A program made the position numbers and the translations under genes. DNA of 60,532 bases from Clostridium tyrobutyricum DSM 2637 = ATCC 25755 = JCM 11008 (GTDB taxonomy: Bacteria; Bacillota; Clostridia; Clostridiales; Clostridiaceae): NCBI RefSeq assembly GCF_000359585.1, contig NZ_APMH01000008.1:1-60532 (forward strand), read 5' to 3'. The notes beneath the pieces were generated by a model, which did no database searches, was not told the DNA's origin, and was given only the letters and a program-made list of their open reading frames with translations. This document shows positions 36,887 through 45,619 of this stretch, one piece after another (the first letter of the stretch is position 1; every line of letters starts with the position of its first letter).

Positions 36887-37291
36887 ATGAAAAAAGGAGA
36901 TAGAATTGTTATTTTAATTATAGGAATTTTAATTATTATAAGTTTAACTGGAGTTTATACATATAGAAACCATTTAGGTAGTTCAAATAAAATAGCAGTT
37001 ATAAAGGAAAATGGAAATACAATAAAAACTATTGATCTGAATAAGGTAGAAAAATCCTATGAATTCACTATAAAATATGGTAAATCAGGTTTTAATAAGA
37101 TCAAGGTTGAAAAAGGTAGAATACGTATTTCTGATTCCAATAGTCCCCGGAAAATAGGGATGAAGATGGGGTGGATATCAAACCCCGGTGATAATGTTGT
37201 ATGTGCTCCATATAAACTTATTGTAGAAATAGAAGGTAAAAATCCAAAGCATAATGATTTTGATGCAATTGTAGGGCAGCCAGGTAATTAA
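36887..37291 (+). CDS. NusG domain II-containing membrane-anchored protein
   Basis: A 134-aa protein with one N-terminal membrane helix (RIVILIIGILIIISLTGVY) and an extracellular NusG-II (DUF1312) beta domain. The domain motifs are GRIRISDSNSPRK, GWISNPGDNVVCAPYKLIVEIEG and a C-terminal FDAIVGQ, the standard family ending. Function is unknown. Relatives often sit by heptaprenyl-diphosphate synthase, ApbE or Rnf-type genes, none of which are here. The start at 36887 has AAGAGG upstream. The ATG at 36866 is less likely. Confidence 0.88.
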   Translation: MKKGDRIVILIIGILIIISLTGVYTYRNHLGSSNKIAVIKENGNTIKTIDLNKVEKSYEFTIKYGKSGFNKIKVEKGRIRISDSNSPRKIGMKMGWISNPGDNVVCAPYKLIVEIEGKNPKHNDFDAIVGQPGN

Positions 37292-37376
37292 AATATATTT
37301 ACTATAGTAAAACCAAATTCGGCACCTATGAGAATACAAGGCACTAACGCAGCATATAAATATGTAATATTAAGTT

Positions 37377-37586
37377 TTATACGACCAAATACTCTAATAG
37401 AATGATATGATGACTTAATGCTTCAGGACTAAGTTGCATTGAATCCAAACCCAAACTTGAAATTGAGTCATTTGCATTATCAGAATCATCATCTGAATTT
37501 AAAAGTGGATTCTGAAAAATTTGATTACTTGTATTTATACTGTTGGTGTATAAATATGGAATTAACGAGCTAATGTCATTAGACAT
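37377..37586 (-). CDS. Hypothetical small protein, 69 aa
   Basis: Begins MSNDISSLIPYLYTN and has an AGGAAGTG ribosome site 6 nt upstream on the minus strand. It is rich in Asn, Ser and Asp (NSDDDSDNANDS) with a hydrophobic C-terminal helix ending HHIILLEYLVV. Its family is unknown. It lies opposite the likely read-through of the NusG-II gene. It may be spore-related, but nothing in the sequence proves that. Confidence 0.5.
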   Translation of the reverse strand: MSNDISSLIPYLYTNSINTSNQIFQNPLLNSDDDSDNANDSISSLGLDSMQLSPEALSHHIILLEYLVV

Positions 37587-37757
37587 GATTACACTTCCTT
37601 TATATATTTTTACTATAATTTTAAACCTGTTTCCTTAATATTTTCTTAAATCATATAAAGATTTAAATAAATTATATCGAAAAGTGAGTGCAACCTAAAA
37701 AAATGAAGTAGGTATTCTATGATATAAGGCTAATGTTGAATATAGATTAAAGATAGA

Positions 37758-37797
37758 AACTCCAGCTTAATTTCAAGCTGGAGTTATATTTTTTCAA
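37758..37797 (+). terminator. Rho-independent terminator
   Basis: An 11-bp stem AACTCCAGCTT/AAGCTGGAGTT followed by a T-run. No plus-strand gene precedes it for 466 nt, so it ends either NusG-II read-through or an unannotated short RNA (a TGATATAAG extended -10 lies near 37719-37727). The rest of 37587-37940 shows nothing. Confidence 0.75.
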
Positions 37798-37939
37798 TTA
37801 ATATTATTTGTTTTAAATATTTATAAAAATTTCTACCTTATTATGTGAATAATTTAGAAATGTAATCCTTCAAATCCTATTATAGTAATTTATACTTTAA
37901 CATATATTAATAAATGTGATGACAAAGTGATGACAAATA

Positions 37940-37980
37940 GTAAAAATCAAAAGAGAGTATTAAATTAATAATACTCTCTT
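37940..37980 (-). terminator. Terminator of tRNA-Leu(CAA)
   Basis: A 12-bp stem AAGAGAGTATTA/TAATACTCTCTT (37951-37962 with 37969-37980), with a T-rich tail on the minus strand. Confidence 0.8.
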
Positions 37981-37996
37981 AAACGTTGAAAACACT

Positions 37997-38083
37997 TGGT
38001 GCCGAAGGCGGGACTTGAACCCGCATGGTATCACTACCGACGGATTTTGAGTCCGTTGCGTCTGCCAATTTCACCACTTCGGC
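37997..38083 (-). tRNA. tRNA-Leu (CAA)
   Basis: A class II tRNA with a long variable arm, acceptor GCCGAAG/CTTCGGC, discriminator A and encoded CCA. Anticodon stem ACGGA/TCCGT with loop CTCAAAA gives anticodon CAA (reads TTG). Confidence 0.97.
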
Positions 38084-38118
38084 ATAATATATTAAGTTCT
38101 TTTTGCGATTACTTGTAT

Positions 38119-38147
38119 ACTATATCATGATATTTGTATAATGTCAA
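38119..38147 (-). promoter_or_regulatory. Promoter of tRNA-Leu(CAA)
   Basis: Minus-strand TTGACA (38142-38147), 17 nt, TATAGT (38119-38124), ending 35 nt from the tRNA. Confidence 0.85.
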
Positions 38148-38249
38148 TATAAAAAAATATTATTGAAATTTTCTGCAATATTATATGATGTATATATAAT
38201 AAAATTGTATTTTTTTATATGTTTTATCGAATATATGTCTAATATTATA

Positions 38250-38287
38250 TAAAATATTCTAAAATAGTGATATTGTAGAATATTTTA
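38250..38287. repeat. Inverted repeat upstream of the MEDS gene
   Basis: Perfect 12-nt arms TAAAATATTCTA (38250-38261) and TAGAATATTTTA (38276-38287) with a 14-nt spacer, 110 nt before the MEDS gene. It may be an operator, because it lacks a T-run. The rest of 38148-38398 is AT-rich and holds only a possible four-codon ORF at 38341 behind AAGAGGAG. Confidence 0.55.
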
Positions 38288-38398
38288 GGGATAAATAATA
38301 AAAATATTTAATTTGATTTAATTAATATTAAGAGGAGTATATGCATAGTATGTAGAATATAAATAATAAATTAATTGTGAGGATAAGGGATAAAAATT

Positions 38399-38953
38399 AT
38401 GTATGATAAAAATATTTTTGGAGTTAATTCTGCATTTTATTACTTCGGCTTAGAGCATTTTTATGTAAATATATATAATTATATAAAGAATGGTATAAGA
38501 AAAAATGAAATTGTATGGTTATGTGTAAATAATGATGTGTATAAAAATATTAAAAGTTATATAGGAGCATATGAAAACTGGTATCATAACATATGTAATT
38601 TTCCTAAAATATTAAATCTTTATAAATATTATGGAGTATCATCAATTAGGAATAAATTAATTGAATATGAGAATGGAATTATTGAGAAAGGGTATAATGG
38701 AATTAGATTCATTATAGATGTGAAGCATATAATATCTATTTCCTCTAAAGAAGATTTTTTAAAGTTTGATTCCGATATGTTAGATATTATATATAAAACT
38801 AGAAGTTCTGTTATGTGTGCATATGATTTTGAAAACTATGTGAATACCAGGGATATTATAGATGATAAAATCATTGAAGAATCTTATGCAACTCATTCCA
38901 GTAGGTTATATAAGGGCGAGTTGCAGAATTGTCAAAAATTACTTAATATTTAG
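38399..38953 (+). CDS. MEDS-domain sensory protein
   Basis: A 184-aa protein with the MEDS (DcmR-type sensory) fold, a RecA/KaiC-like signalling domain. FGLEHFYVNIYNYIKNGIRKNEIVWLCV matches the N-terminal strand-helix pattern, and RSSVMCAYDFENYVN matches the C-terminal part. The canonical Walker motif is absent, as is usual for MEDS. The domain is thought to sense small hydrocarbon-like ligands or redox state, but this member has no output domain. It stands alone, with a GGATAAGGGAT ribosome region. Confidence 0.7.
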   Translation: MYDKNIFGVNSAFYYFGLEHFYVNIYNYIKNGIRKNEIVWLCVNNDVYKNIKSYIGAYENWYHNICNFPKILNLYKYYGVSSIRNKLIEYENGIIEKGYNGIRFIIDVKHIISISSKEDFLKFDSDMLDIIYKTRSSVMCAYDFENYVNTRDIIDDKIIEESYATHSSRLYKGELQNCQKLLNI

Positions 38954-38969
38954 TTTATAATAATAAAAG

Positions 38970-39013
38970 AAGTTCTACAAATTAGTTTATAACTAATTAA
39001 GTAGAACTTTTAG
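38970..39013. terminator. Bidirectional terminator
   Basis: Nested stems AAGTTCTAC/GTAGAACTT (38970-38978 with 39001-39009) and ATTAGTT/AACTAAT. A T-rich tail follows on both strands, between convergent genes. Confidence 0.85.
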
Positions 39014-39024
39014 TATTTTATTTA

Positions 39025-40026
39025 TTATTTGGACATTGCTTCTTCAACAGCTACAGCCACAGCAACTGATGCACCAACCATTGGATTGTTACCCATGCCT
39101 ATAAGTCCCATCATTTCAACGTGAGCTGGAACTGATGATGAACCTGCAAATTGAGCATCGGAATGCATTCTTCCCATAGTATCAGTCATTCCATATGAAG
39201 CAGGGCCTGCGCCCATATTGTCTGGATGAAGAGTTCTTCCAGTACCACCACCTGATGCAACTGAGAAGTATTTTTTTCCAAGAGCAACACATTCTTTTTT
39301 ATATGTTCCTGCAACTGGATGCTGGAATCTTGTAGGGTTAGTTGAATTACCGGTTATTGATACGTCAACTCCTTCGTGATGCATTATAGCAACACCTTCT
39401 CTAACATCATCTGCTCCGTAACATTTAACTTTTGCTCTTTCTCCATCTGAATAAGCAGTTTCCTTAACTATTTTAAGTTTTCCAGTATAATAATCAAATT
39501 TAGTTTGAACATAAGTAAAACCATTAATTCTTGATATTATAAAAGCTGCATCTTTTCCAAGACCATTTAATATTACTCTTAATGGATTCTTTCTTACTTT
39601 ATTAGCTGAGTTAGCAAGTCCTATAGCACCTTCAGCAGCTGCAAAGGATTCATGACCAGCTAGAAATGCAAAACATTTAGTGTCTTCTCTTAAAAGCATT
39701 GCAGCAAGATTTCCATGTCCAAGTCCAACTTTTCTATCATCTGCAACAGAACCAGGGATACAAAATGATTGTAAGCCTTCACCTATAGCTTCAGCAGCAT
39801 CAGCAGCTTTGGTACAGCCTTTTTTGATAGCTATTGCAGCACCTACTGTGTATGCCCAACAGGCATTTTCAAAGCAAATTTGCTGAACTCCCTTAACTAT
39901 ATTATAAGCATCTACTCCTTTTTCATCACAGACAGCTTTAGCGTCTTCGAGTGAGCTCATACCATATTTTTTTAATACAGGTATAATCTGATCTATTCTT
40001 CTCTCATAACTTTCAAATAATGCCAT
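39025..40026 (-). CDS. GGGtGRT protein
   Basis: A 333-aa member of the GGGtGRT family of anaerobic bacteria, identified by the eponymous FSVASGGGTGRTLHPDNMG segment near residue 260. Glycine-rich segments (GLGHGNLAAMLLRED, GHESFAAAEGAIGLANSANK) suggest a nucleotide or flavin fold. There are few cysteines. The family has no established function. It sits 22 nt downstream of a NifU-like scaffold gene, and the two are a conserved pair, so a role in Fe-S or selenium/redox metabolism is inferred. The ribosome site is GGAGGAG. Confidence 0.9.
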   Translation of the reverse strand: MALFESYERRIDQIIPVLKKYGMSSLEDAKAVCDEKGVDAYNIVKGVQQICFENACWAYTVGAAIAIKKGCTKAADAAEAIGEGLQSFCIPGSVADDRKVGLGHGNLAAMLLREDTKCFAFLAGHESFAAAEGAIGLANSANKVRKNPLRVILNGLGKDAAFIISRINGFTYVQTKFDYYTGKLKIVKETAYSDGERAKVKCYGADDVREGVAIMHHEGVDVSITGNSTNPTRFQHPVAGTYKKECVALGKKYFSVASGGGTGRTLHPDNMGAGPASYGMTDTMGRMHSDAQFAGSSSVPAHVEMMGLIGMGNNPMVGASVAVAVAVEEAMSK

Positions 40027-40048
40027 AACAATCTACTCCTCCTATACC

Positions 40049-40741
40049 TTATTCTTCTCTTGGATCTATAATTTTTGCAGCTTCAGCATATCTTCCATAT
40101 GTACCAGTAGCTTTTTTAATAGCTTCAGCAGGATCTGTACCTTTTTTAATCATATCCATCATTTTTCCAAGACTTATAAATTCGTATCCTATAACTTCAT
40201 TGTTTTTGTCAAGAGCTATGTGATTTACATAACCTTCAGCCATTTCAAGATATCTTGTTCCTTTTGCTTTTGTTCCGTACATAGTACCAACTTGACTTCT
40301 CAAGCCTTTTCCCAAATCTTCAAGGCCTGCTCCTATTGGAAGACCACCTTCTGAGAATGCAGTCTGACTTCTTCCATAAACGATCTGCAAAAATAATTCT
40401 CTCATTGCTACGTTTATAGCATCACAGACAAGATCAGTATTTAATGCTTCAAGTATAGTTTTTCCTGGAAGAATTTCTGATGCCATAGCAGCTGAATGAG
40501 TCATACCTGAACATCCTATAGTTTCAACTAGAGCCTCTTCAATTACACCGTCTTTAACATTTAAAGTTAACTTACAGCCACCTTGTTGTGGAGCACACCA
40601 ACCTACACCATGAGTTAATCCTGAAATATCCTTAACTTCTTTAGCCTGTACCCATTTTCCTTCTTCTGGAATTGGAGCTGGTCCATGATTTGGGCCTTTA
40701 GCTACACAGCACATTCTATCTACTTCTGTTGAATAAATCAT
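40049..40741 (-). CDS. NifU-like iron-sulfur assembly scaffold protein (GGGtGRT partner)
   Basis: A 230-aa protein whose core matches the IscU/NifU N-domain. Candidate cluster Cys are in VGWCAPQQGGCKLTL, ETIGCSGMTHSAAMASE and TDLVCDAIN. An extra N-terminal strip (MCCVAKGPNHGP) and a C-terminal helical domain are absent from IscU. It would hold or transfer Fe-S clusters, possibly for the GGGtGRT protein. No NifS/IscS gene is adjacent. The ribosome site AGGAGGGAG is strong and it is the first gene of the pair. Confidence 0.87.
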   Translation of the reverse strand: MIYSTEVDRMCCVAKGPNHGPAPIPEEGKWVQAKEVKDISGLTHGVGWCAPQQGGCKLTLNVKDGVIEEALVETIGCSGMTHSAAMASEILPGKTILEALNTDLVCDAINVAMRELFLQIVYGRSQTAFSEGGLPIGAGLEDLGKGLRSQVGTMYGTKAKGTRYLEMAEGYVNHIALDKNNEVIGYEFISLGKMMDMIKKGTDPAEAIKKATGTYGRYAEAAKIIDPREE

Positions 40742-40826
40742 CTTTTATCTCCCTCCTGATTTATAATTAACTATTGTATTAGTAAATAATTGTATATTTA
40801 ATTAAATTAACACAATAAGTTAAATT

Positions 40827-40880
40827 ATTATATTTGCATATGGTTTTATAATTATCCCACTGGGACTTTAATTATCCCAC
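40827..40880 (-). promoter_or_regulatory. Promoter region with 12-bp direct repeats
   Basis: Minus-strand TATAAT lies at 40827-40832. The position of the -35 (40850-40855) has no consensus and is covered by the first of two direct repeats of GTGGGATAATTA (40849-40860 and 40869-40880), spaced exactly 20 bp. The arrangement fits an activator that binds the same helix face at and upstream of the -35. Confidence 0.55.
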
Positions 40881-40971
40881 AAAGAGCAAATATATTCACA
40901 AACAATTTAATTTTATCAAATATATTAATCTATCTCAATAGAAAAAGAGAAAAATTTTAATTCATTGTATA

Positions 40972-41604
40972 TTAGTTGAAAATTATAGGCTTTAAATATC
41001 TGGAATTAAACTTTTCTATATGGCAGTTTTTTATTACCTCTATAGCCTTGTTTATATTGCTGATTAAACTTACATGATTATCTATAAGGTCTTGTTTTAT
41101 GCATTCGTCGAAATAATTGCAGTAAGCAAAGTAGTCTTTACGTTCATCACAATAAGGTTTGTATTTTTCGGAGCATAAATTTATTATTTCTCTACATAAA
41201 TATAGATTACAGGGATGAGGTCTTAATAAAAAATTTAAACTGCATCCATTTTTAGATGAAAATGGGCATAATTTAAAAAATAGAGATGAATCAAAATTAC
41301 TATATTTTTTGAAACAAGAGTTTTTGAAGTCTTTATATTTGTTCTTTAAAAAAGTGCCATTTATTTTTATAGAGTAATTTCGTAATAAACAATTTGGTAA
41401 GGAAGCCAGATAATGTATGAAACTAAATTTATTATTATCTATTATATTTTTAATATCTATTAATCTGTATTCCGGAAAGTACCAACAACATCCTCTGTTT
41501 TTGATAGAGGTATAAGAAATAGATTCTATGGTGTTAGAACATTTTCCGCAAGAATCACATTTAAATACTGGAATATTATTATAAAAGCTATAATTAAGTG
41601 ACAT
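40972..41604 (-). CDS. Cysteine-cluster protein, probable Fe-S or zinc binder
   Basis: A 210-aa soluble protein with about 14 Cys. FKCDSCGKC is at the N-terminus, NRGCCWYFPEYRL follows, then LCPFSSKNGCSLNFLLRPHPCNLYLC in the middle (seen as CPF, NGC, HPCNLYLC), and further Cys in LCSEKYKPYCDERK. The layout resembles YkgJ-type zinc/iron-chelating proteins without matching closely. Its substrate is unknown. The ribosome site is AAGGGGG. It is transcribed divergently from polA, next to the GGGtGRT pair but with its own start. Confidence 0.7.
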   Translation of the reverse strand: MSLNYSFYNNIPVFKCDSCGKCSNTIESISYTSIKNRGCCWYFPEYRLIDIKNIIDNNKFSFIHYLASLPNCLLRNYSIKINGTFLKNKYKDFKNSCFKKYSNFDSSLFFKLCPFSSKNGCSLNFLLRPHPCNLYLCREIINLCSEKYKPYCDERKDYFAYCNYFDECIKQDLIDNHVSLISNINKAIEVIKNCHIEKFNSRYLKPIIFN

Positions 41605-41723
41605 AAGAAATCCCCCTTTGTATATGTTAAGTTTAGTTCTTTTTTAATATTTTTGAAATAGCTTATTTTAATATTTGTGATAAAATATTAGTTGGAATAG
41701 TAAGATTAAAAAGGAGTAGTTAA

Positions 41724-44363
41724 ATGACTAATGAAAAATTATTGATATTGGATGGCCATAGTTTGATGAACAGAGCATTTTATGCACTTCCAGAACTGAC
41801 TAATGATGAAGGCCTTCATACAAATGCAGTTTATGGATTTATAAATATGCTTTTTAAAATGAAAGAGGAAATAAATCCTGATTATATAGTTTGTACTTTT
41901 GATAGAAGTGTACCAACTTTCAGACATAAACAATATGACGATTATAAAGCTGGAAGAAAGAAAATGCCTTCTGAACTTGCAGAACAATTTCCAATTTTAA
42001 AGGAAATTTTAGGGCTTCTTTCTATAAATACATTTGAGATAGACGGATTTGAAGCAGATGATCTCATGGGAACTTTATCTGTGTTTGCTGAAAACAAGGG
42101 AATACAAGTTTATATAGTAACAGGAGATAGAGATTTACTTCAACTGGCTTCAGATAATATCAATATAGTTATAACTAAAAGGGGAATTACAGAAAAAGAG
42201 ATATATGATAGAAATAGGATGATAGAGCAATATGGGGTTACACCCACTGAATTTATAGATGTAAAAGGACTTATGGGAGATAGTTCTGACAATATACCAG
42301 GAGTTCCAGGCATAGGTGAAAAAACAGCTTTCAAGCTTATAAAGAAATATAAAAGTCTTGAAAATGTACTTGAGAATATAGAAAATATAAAAGGCAAGAA
42401 GTTAAAGGAAAATTTAAATGAATATAGGGAACAGGCAGTATTCAGCAAAAAATTAGCCACAATTATGATAAATGTACCTGTGGAAATAGATTTACAATCT
42501 ATAGAATCCAAAGATGACTATGATGCTTTAGGCTTGAAAAATATATTTGAAAAACTTCAATTTAAATCCTTAATAAATAAGATTCCCGGCTTAGATGTAA
42601 TTGAAAAAGCAGAACAAAAAGAATTGAATTTGAATTTTGAGATTATAGATAGTATTGACAAGTTTCAAAATGCAGTGGATAAAATATTAGAATACAATGG
42701 TAAATATATATTGTATTTTAATTTTGAAATATGCAATGGAGGAAGTTATTCTAAGAGCTATATTGAAAATATATTTATAAACATTTATAACGATAACTAT
42801 GTAATAAATATGAAATCTACAATGGATGAAGATAATGAAAAATCATTGAAACTTTTAAAGAAAATATTTGAAAGTATGAATATTAAAAAGGTAGGATATG
42901 ATATTAAATCGCAATACAGTATACTTGATAAACTTGGATTGGATTTGACTAATATTGAATTTGATGTAAAAATAGCATCATACCTCTTGAATCCTTCTAA
43001 AGGGAAATATGTTTTGAAAGATATGATAAAGGAATATATTGGGGTAGACTTGTCTGAAGAAGACAGTGAATTTAAGATAAAAGAAACATTTTTATTAAGT
43101 AAGCTTCATATGAATTTAGATAAAAAAATAAGTGATTTAAACATGAAGGATCTTTTGTATAAAATAGAATTGCCACTTACAAGGGTATTGTCTTCCATGG
43201 AATGTGAAGGCTTTAGAGTTGATTTGGATAAATTAAATGAATTAGGTGAAAAGTTTAAAATAGAAATAGAAAAAGTTAAAACTGAAATATATGCTCTTTC
43301 TGAAGAAGAATTTAATATAAATTCACCAAAGCAGCTTGGTAAAATACTTTTTGAAAAATTAGATCTTCCGGTTATAAAAAAGACTAAAACCGGATATTCA
43401 ACAAATGCTCAGGTACTTGAAAAACTCATAGATAAAAGTCCTATAATAGAAAAGATAATATATTATAGACAGCTTACCAAGATATATTCTACATATATTG
43501 AAGGACTAAAGTCTGTTATAGATGATGACGGTAAAATTCATTCTAATTTTAATCAGACTGTGACTGCTACAGGAAGACTCTCAAGTACAGAACCCAATCT
43601 TCAAAATATACCTATAAAATATGAAATGGGTAAGGAAATAAGAAAGGTATTCATACCGGAAAATGATGATTGTATAATACTATCTGCAGATTATTCACAA
43701 ATAGAACTTAGAGTTCTTGCACATATTGCAGATGATGAAAATCTTATAAATGCATTTAAACATCATAGTGATATTCATACTAAAACGGCATCAGAAGTAT
43801 TTAATATTCCAATAGACAAGGTTACAAAGACTCAGAGAAGTAATGCTAAGGCTGTAAATTTTGGAATAATATATGGTATAGGTGATTTTAGCCTTGCAAA
43901 AGATTTACATATATCAAGAGCTGAAGCTAAAAATTATATAGAAACTTATCTTGAAAGATATCCAAATGTAAGAAAATATATGGAAGACATTGTTGATATG
44001 GCAAAAAATCAGGGATATGTTACTACTATAATGAATAGAAGAAGGGCTATAAAAGAAATAAGATCTTCAAACAAAATAGTCAGATCTTTGGGTGAAAGAC
44101 TTGCAATGAATACGCCTATACAGGGAAGTGCGGCAGATATCATAAAGATAGCCATGATAAATGTATATAATAAGTTAAGGGAAAAAAATCTAAAGAGCAA
44201 AGTTATACTTCAAGTACATGATGAACTTATTTTAAATTTGTTCAAGGACGAATTGGATGTAGTTAGAAATATTGTAAAAACAGAAATGGAAAATGCGGTT
44301 TCCCTTAAAGTTCCACTCGAAGTAGATATAAATTCAGGAGATAATTGGTACGAAATTAAATAG
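41724..44363 (+). CDS. polA: DNA polymerase I
   Basis: Fills gaps and removes RNA primers during replication and repair. The 879-aa protein has a 5' nuclease domain (about 1-290: LILDGHSLMNRAFYAL, VTGDRDLLQLAS, KGLMGDSSDNIPGVPGIGEKTA is spread over 180-200). The 3'-5' exonuclease domain is degenerate: the Exo I Asp-x-Glu and Exo II Asp are missing (FNFEI, GYDIKSQY), so no proofreading is expected, as in Bacillus. Polymerase motifs A (DYSQIELRVLAHI), B (KAVNFGIIYG) and C (QVHDEL) are intact. It leads a polA-coaE-slt operon. Confidence 0.98.
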   Translation: MTNEKLLILDGHSLMNRAFYALPELTNDEGLHTNAVYGFINMLFKMKEEINPDYIVCTFDRSVPTFRHKQYDDYKAGRKKMPSELAEQFPILKEILGLLSINTFEIDGFEADDLMGTLSVFAENKGIQVYIVTGDRDLLQLASDNINIVITKRGITEKEIYDRNRMIEQYGVTPTEFIDVKGLMGDSSDNIPGVPGIGEKTAFKLIKKYKSLENVLENIENIKGKKLKENLNEYREQAVFSKKLATIMINVPVEIDLQSIESKDDYDALGLKNIFEKLQFKSLINKIPGLDVIEKAEQKELNLNFEIIDSIDKFQNAVDKILEYNGKYILYFNFEICNGGSYSKSYIENIFINIYNDNYVINMKSTMDEDNEKSLKLLKKIFESMNIKKVGYDIKSQYSILDKLGLDLTNIEFDVKIASYLLNPSKGKYVLKDMIKEYIGVDLSEEDSEFKIKETFLLSKLHMNLDKKISDLNMKDLLYKIELPLTRVLSSMECEGFRVDLDKLNELGEKFKIEIEKVKTEIYALSEEEFNINSPKQLGKILFEKLDLPVIKKTKTGYSTNAQVLEKLIDKSPIIEKIIYYRQLTKIYSTYIEGLKSVIDDDGKIHSNFNQTVTATGRLSSTEPNLQNIPIKYEMGKEIRKVFIPENDDCIILSADYSQIELRVLAHIADDENLINAFKHHSDIHTKTASEVFNIPIDKVTKTQRSNAKAVNFGIIYGIGDFSLAKDLHISRAEAKNYIETYLERYPNVRKYMEDIVDMAKNQGYVTTIMNRRRAIKEIRSSNKIVRSLGERLAMNTPIQGSAADIIKIAMINVYNKLREKNLKSKVILQVHDELILNLFKDELDVVRNIVKTEMENAVSLKVPLEVDINSGDNWYEIK

Positions 44364-44378
44364 CAAGGTGGTGTATTT

Positions 44379-45008
44379 ATGATAAAAATAGGTCTTACAG
44401 GCGGAATTGGAAGTGGGAAGAGCACAATTTCCAATATGTTAAAAAAGGCTAACATACCTGTAATAGATGCGGATCTTATAAGCAAGACAGTATTAAATAA
44501 ATATCCATGTATAATTAAAAATATTGAGGATGCTTTCGGAAAAAAATTTTTTGATAAAAATCACAATCTTAAGAGAAGAGAATTTGGTGATTACATATTT
44601 AAATGTAGTGATAGAAGATGTAAATATGAAAGTATAATAATGCCATATATAAAAGAAGACATACTATTTGAAATGGATAGCTTAGATAAAGAAGGAAACA
44701 AATTATGTATACTTGATGCTGCAACCTTGATAGAAAATAATTTCAGAAAATATGTAGATGAACTTATATTGGTTTGGATTAACAGAATGACTCAAATAGA
44801 TAGAGTTAAAGAAAGGGATAATTTGACATATGACCAGGTCATTATAAGAATTGATTCTCAAATGTCATTAGATGAAAAGAAAAAGTATTCCAATTATATA
44901 TTGGATAATTCCAAAGATCTTGATACAACCAAAAAAAATTTAAAGGATATACTTGAACAGATAGTCATAAAATATAAGGGGGTGAAGTGTCCTGAAATAA
45001 ATATTTAG
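44379..45008 (+). CDS. coaE: Dephospho-CoA kinase
   Basis: Last step of coenzyme A synthesis, phosphorylating the ribose 3'-OH. The 209-aa product starts MIKIGLTGGIGSGKSTISNML (Walker A) and has VIDADLISK and a lid region with RVKERDNLT. The ribosome site is AAGGTGGTG, 15 nt after polA. polA-coaE order is common in Firmicutes. Confidence 0.97.
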   Translation: MIKIGLTGGIGSGKSTISNMLKKANIPVIDADLISKTVLNKYPCIIKNIEDAFGKKFFDKNHNLKRREFGDYIFKCSDRRCKYESIIMPYIKEDILFEMDSLDKEGNKLCILDAATLIENNFRKYVDELILVWINRMTQIDRVKERDNLTYDQVIIRIDSQMSLDEKKKYSNYILDNSKDLDTTKKNLKDILEQIVIKYKGVKCPEINI

Positions 45009-45021
45009 GGCATATACATCA

Positions 45022-45561
45022 TTGAAATTTGTAAAAAGAGTAATAACTATTATAATTCTAATAGTAATAGTATTAAATGCTAAAAATATAGCAAAATGTT
45101 TTTATCCTCTTAAATATTCATCATATATAAAGGAATACTCTCAAAGATATGACTTGGATCCATATATGGTTATGGCTATAATCAGAACTGAAAGTGGATT
45201 TAAAGAAAATGTAAGATCTAATAAAAATGCAATAGGCCTTATGCAAATAACACCAGACACAGCTCAGTGGGCTGCACAAAAAATGAAAATAGATAATTTT
45301 AATGAAGATATGCTTGATGATCCTGAATTCAATATAAAAATGGGATGTTGGTATATAAATGATTTAAAAAGTGAGTTCAACAACAATATGAATTTGGTAT
45401 TGGCAGCTTATAATGGTGGAAGGGGCAATGTAAAAAAATGGCTTAGCAATTTAAATCATTCCTATGATGGGAAGAATTTGGACTATATACCATTTAAGGA
45501 AACTGATAAGTACGTGAAAAAAGTTAAGGTTAGCTATAAGGTATATAAATATCTATATTAA
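45022..45561 (+). CDS. Membrane-anchored lytic transglycosylase (SLT domain)
   Basis: Cleaves peptidoglycan glycan strands. The 179-aa protein has an N-terminal membrane anchor (VITIIILIVIVLNAKN). The SLT fold includes MVMAIIRTESGF (catalytic Glu), NAIGLMQITPDTAQW, LAAYNGGRGNV and FKETDKYVKKV. The only start codon in the frame is TTG at 45022, since a stop lies at 44998. The ribosome site is weak (TTTAGGG), so coupling to coaE, which ends 13 nt upstream, is likely. Confidence 0.92.
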   Translation: MKFVKRVITIIILIVIVLNAKNIAKCFYPLKYSSYIKEYSQRYDLDPYMVMAIIRTESGFKENVRSNKNAIGLMQITPDTAQWAAQKMKIDNFNEDMLDDPEFNIKMGCWYINDLKSEFNNNMNLVLAAYNGGRGNVKKWLSNLNHSYDGKNLDYIPFKETDKYVKKVKVSYKVYKYLY

Positions 45562-45562
45562 T

Positions 45563-45596
45563 AAATACGGATTGATATCAATCCGTATTTATTTTG
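45563..45596 (+). terminator. Rho-independent terminator
   Basis: A 28-bp perfect palindrome (core ACGGATTGATATCAATCCGT) followed by a T-rich tail, starting 2 nt after the transglycosylase stop. Confidence 0.88.
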
Positions 45597-45619
45597 AAAA
45601 ATTATTTCCTATAAATTTT

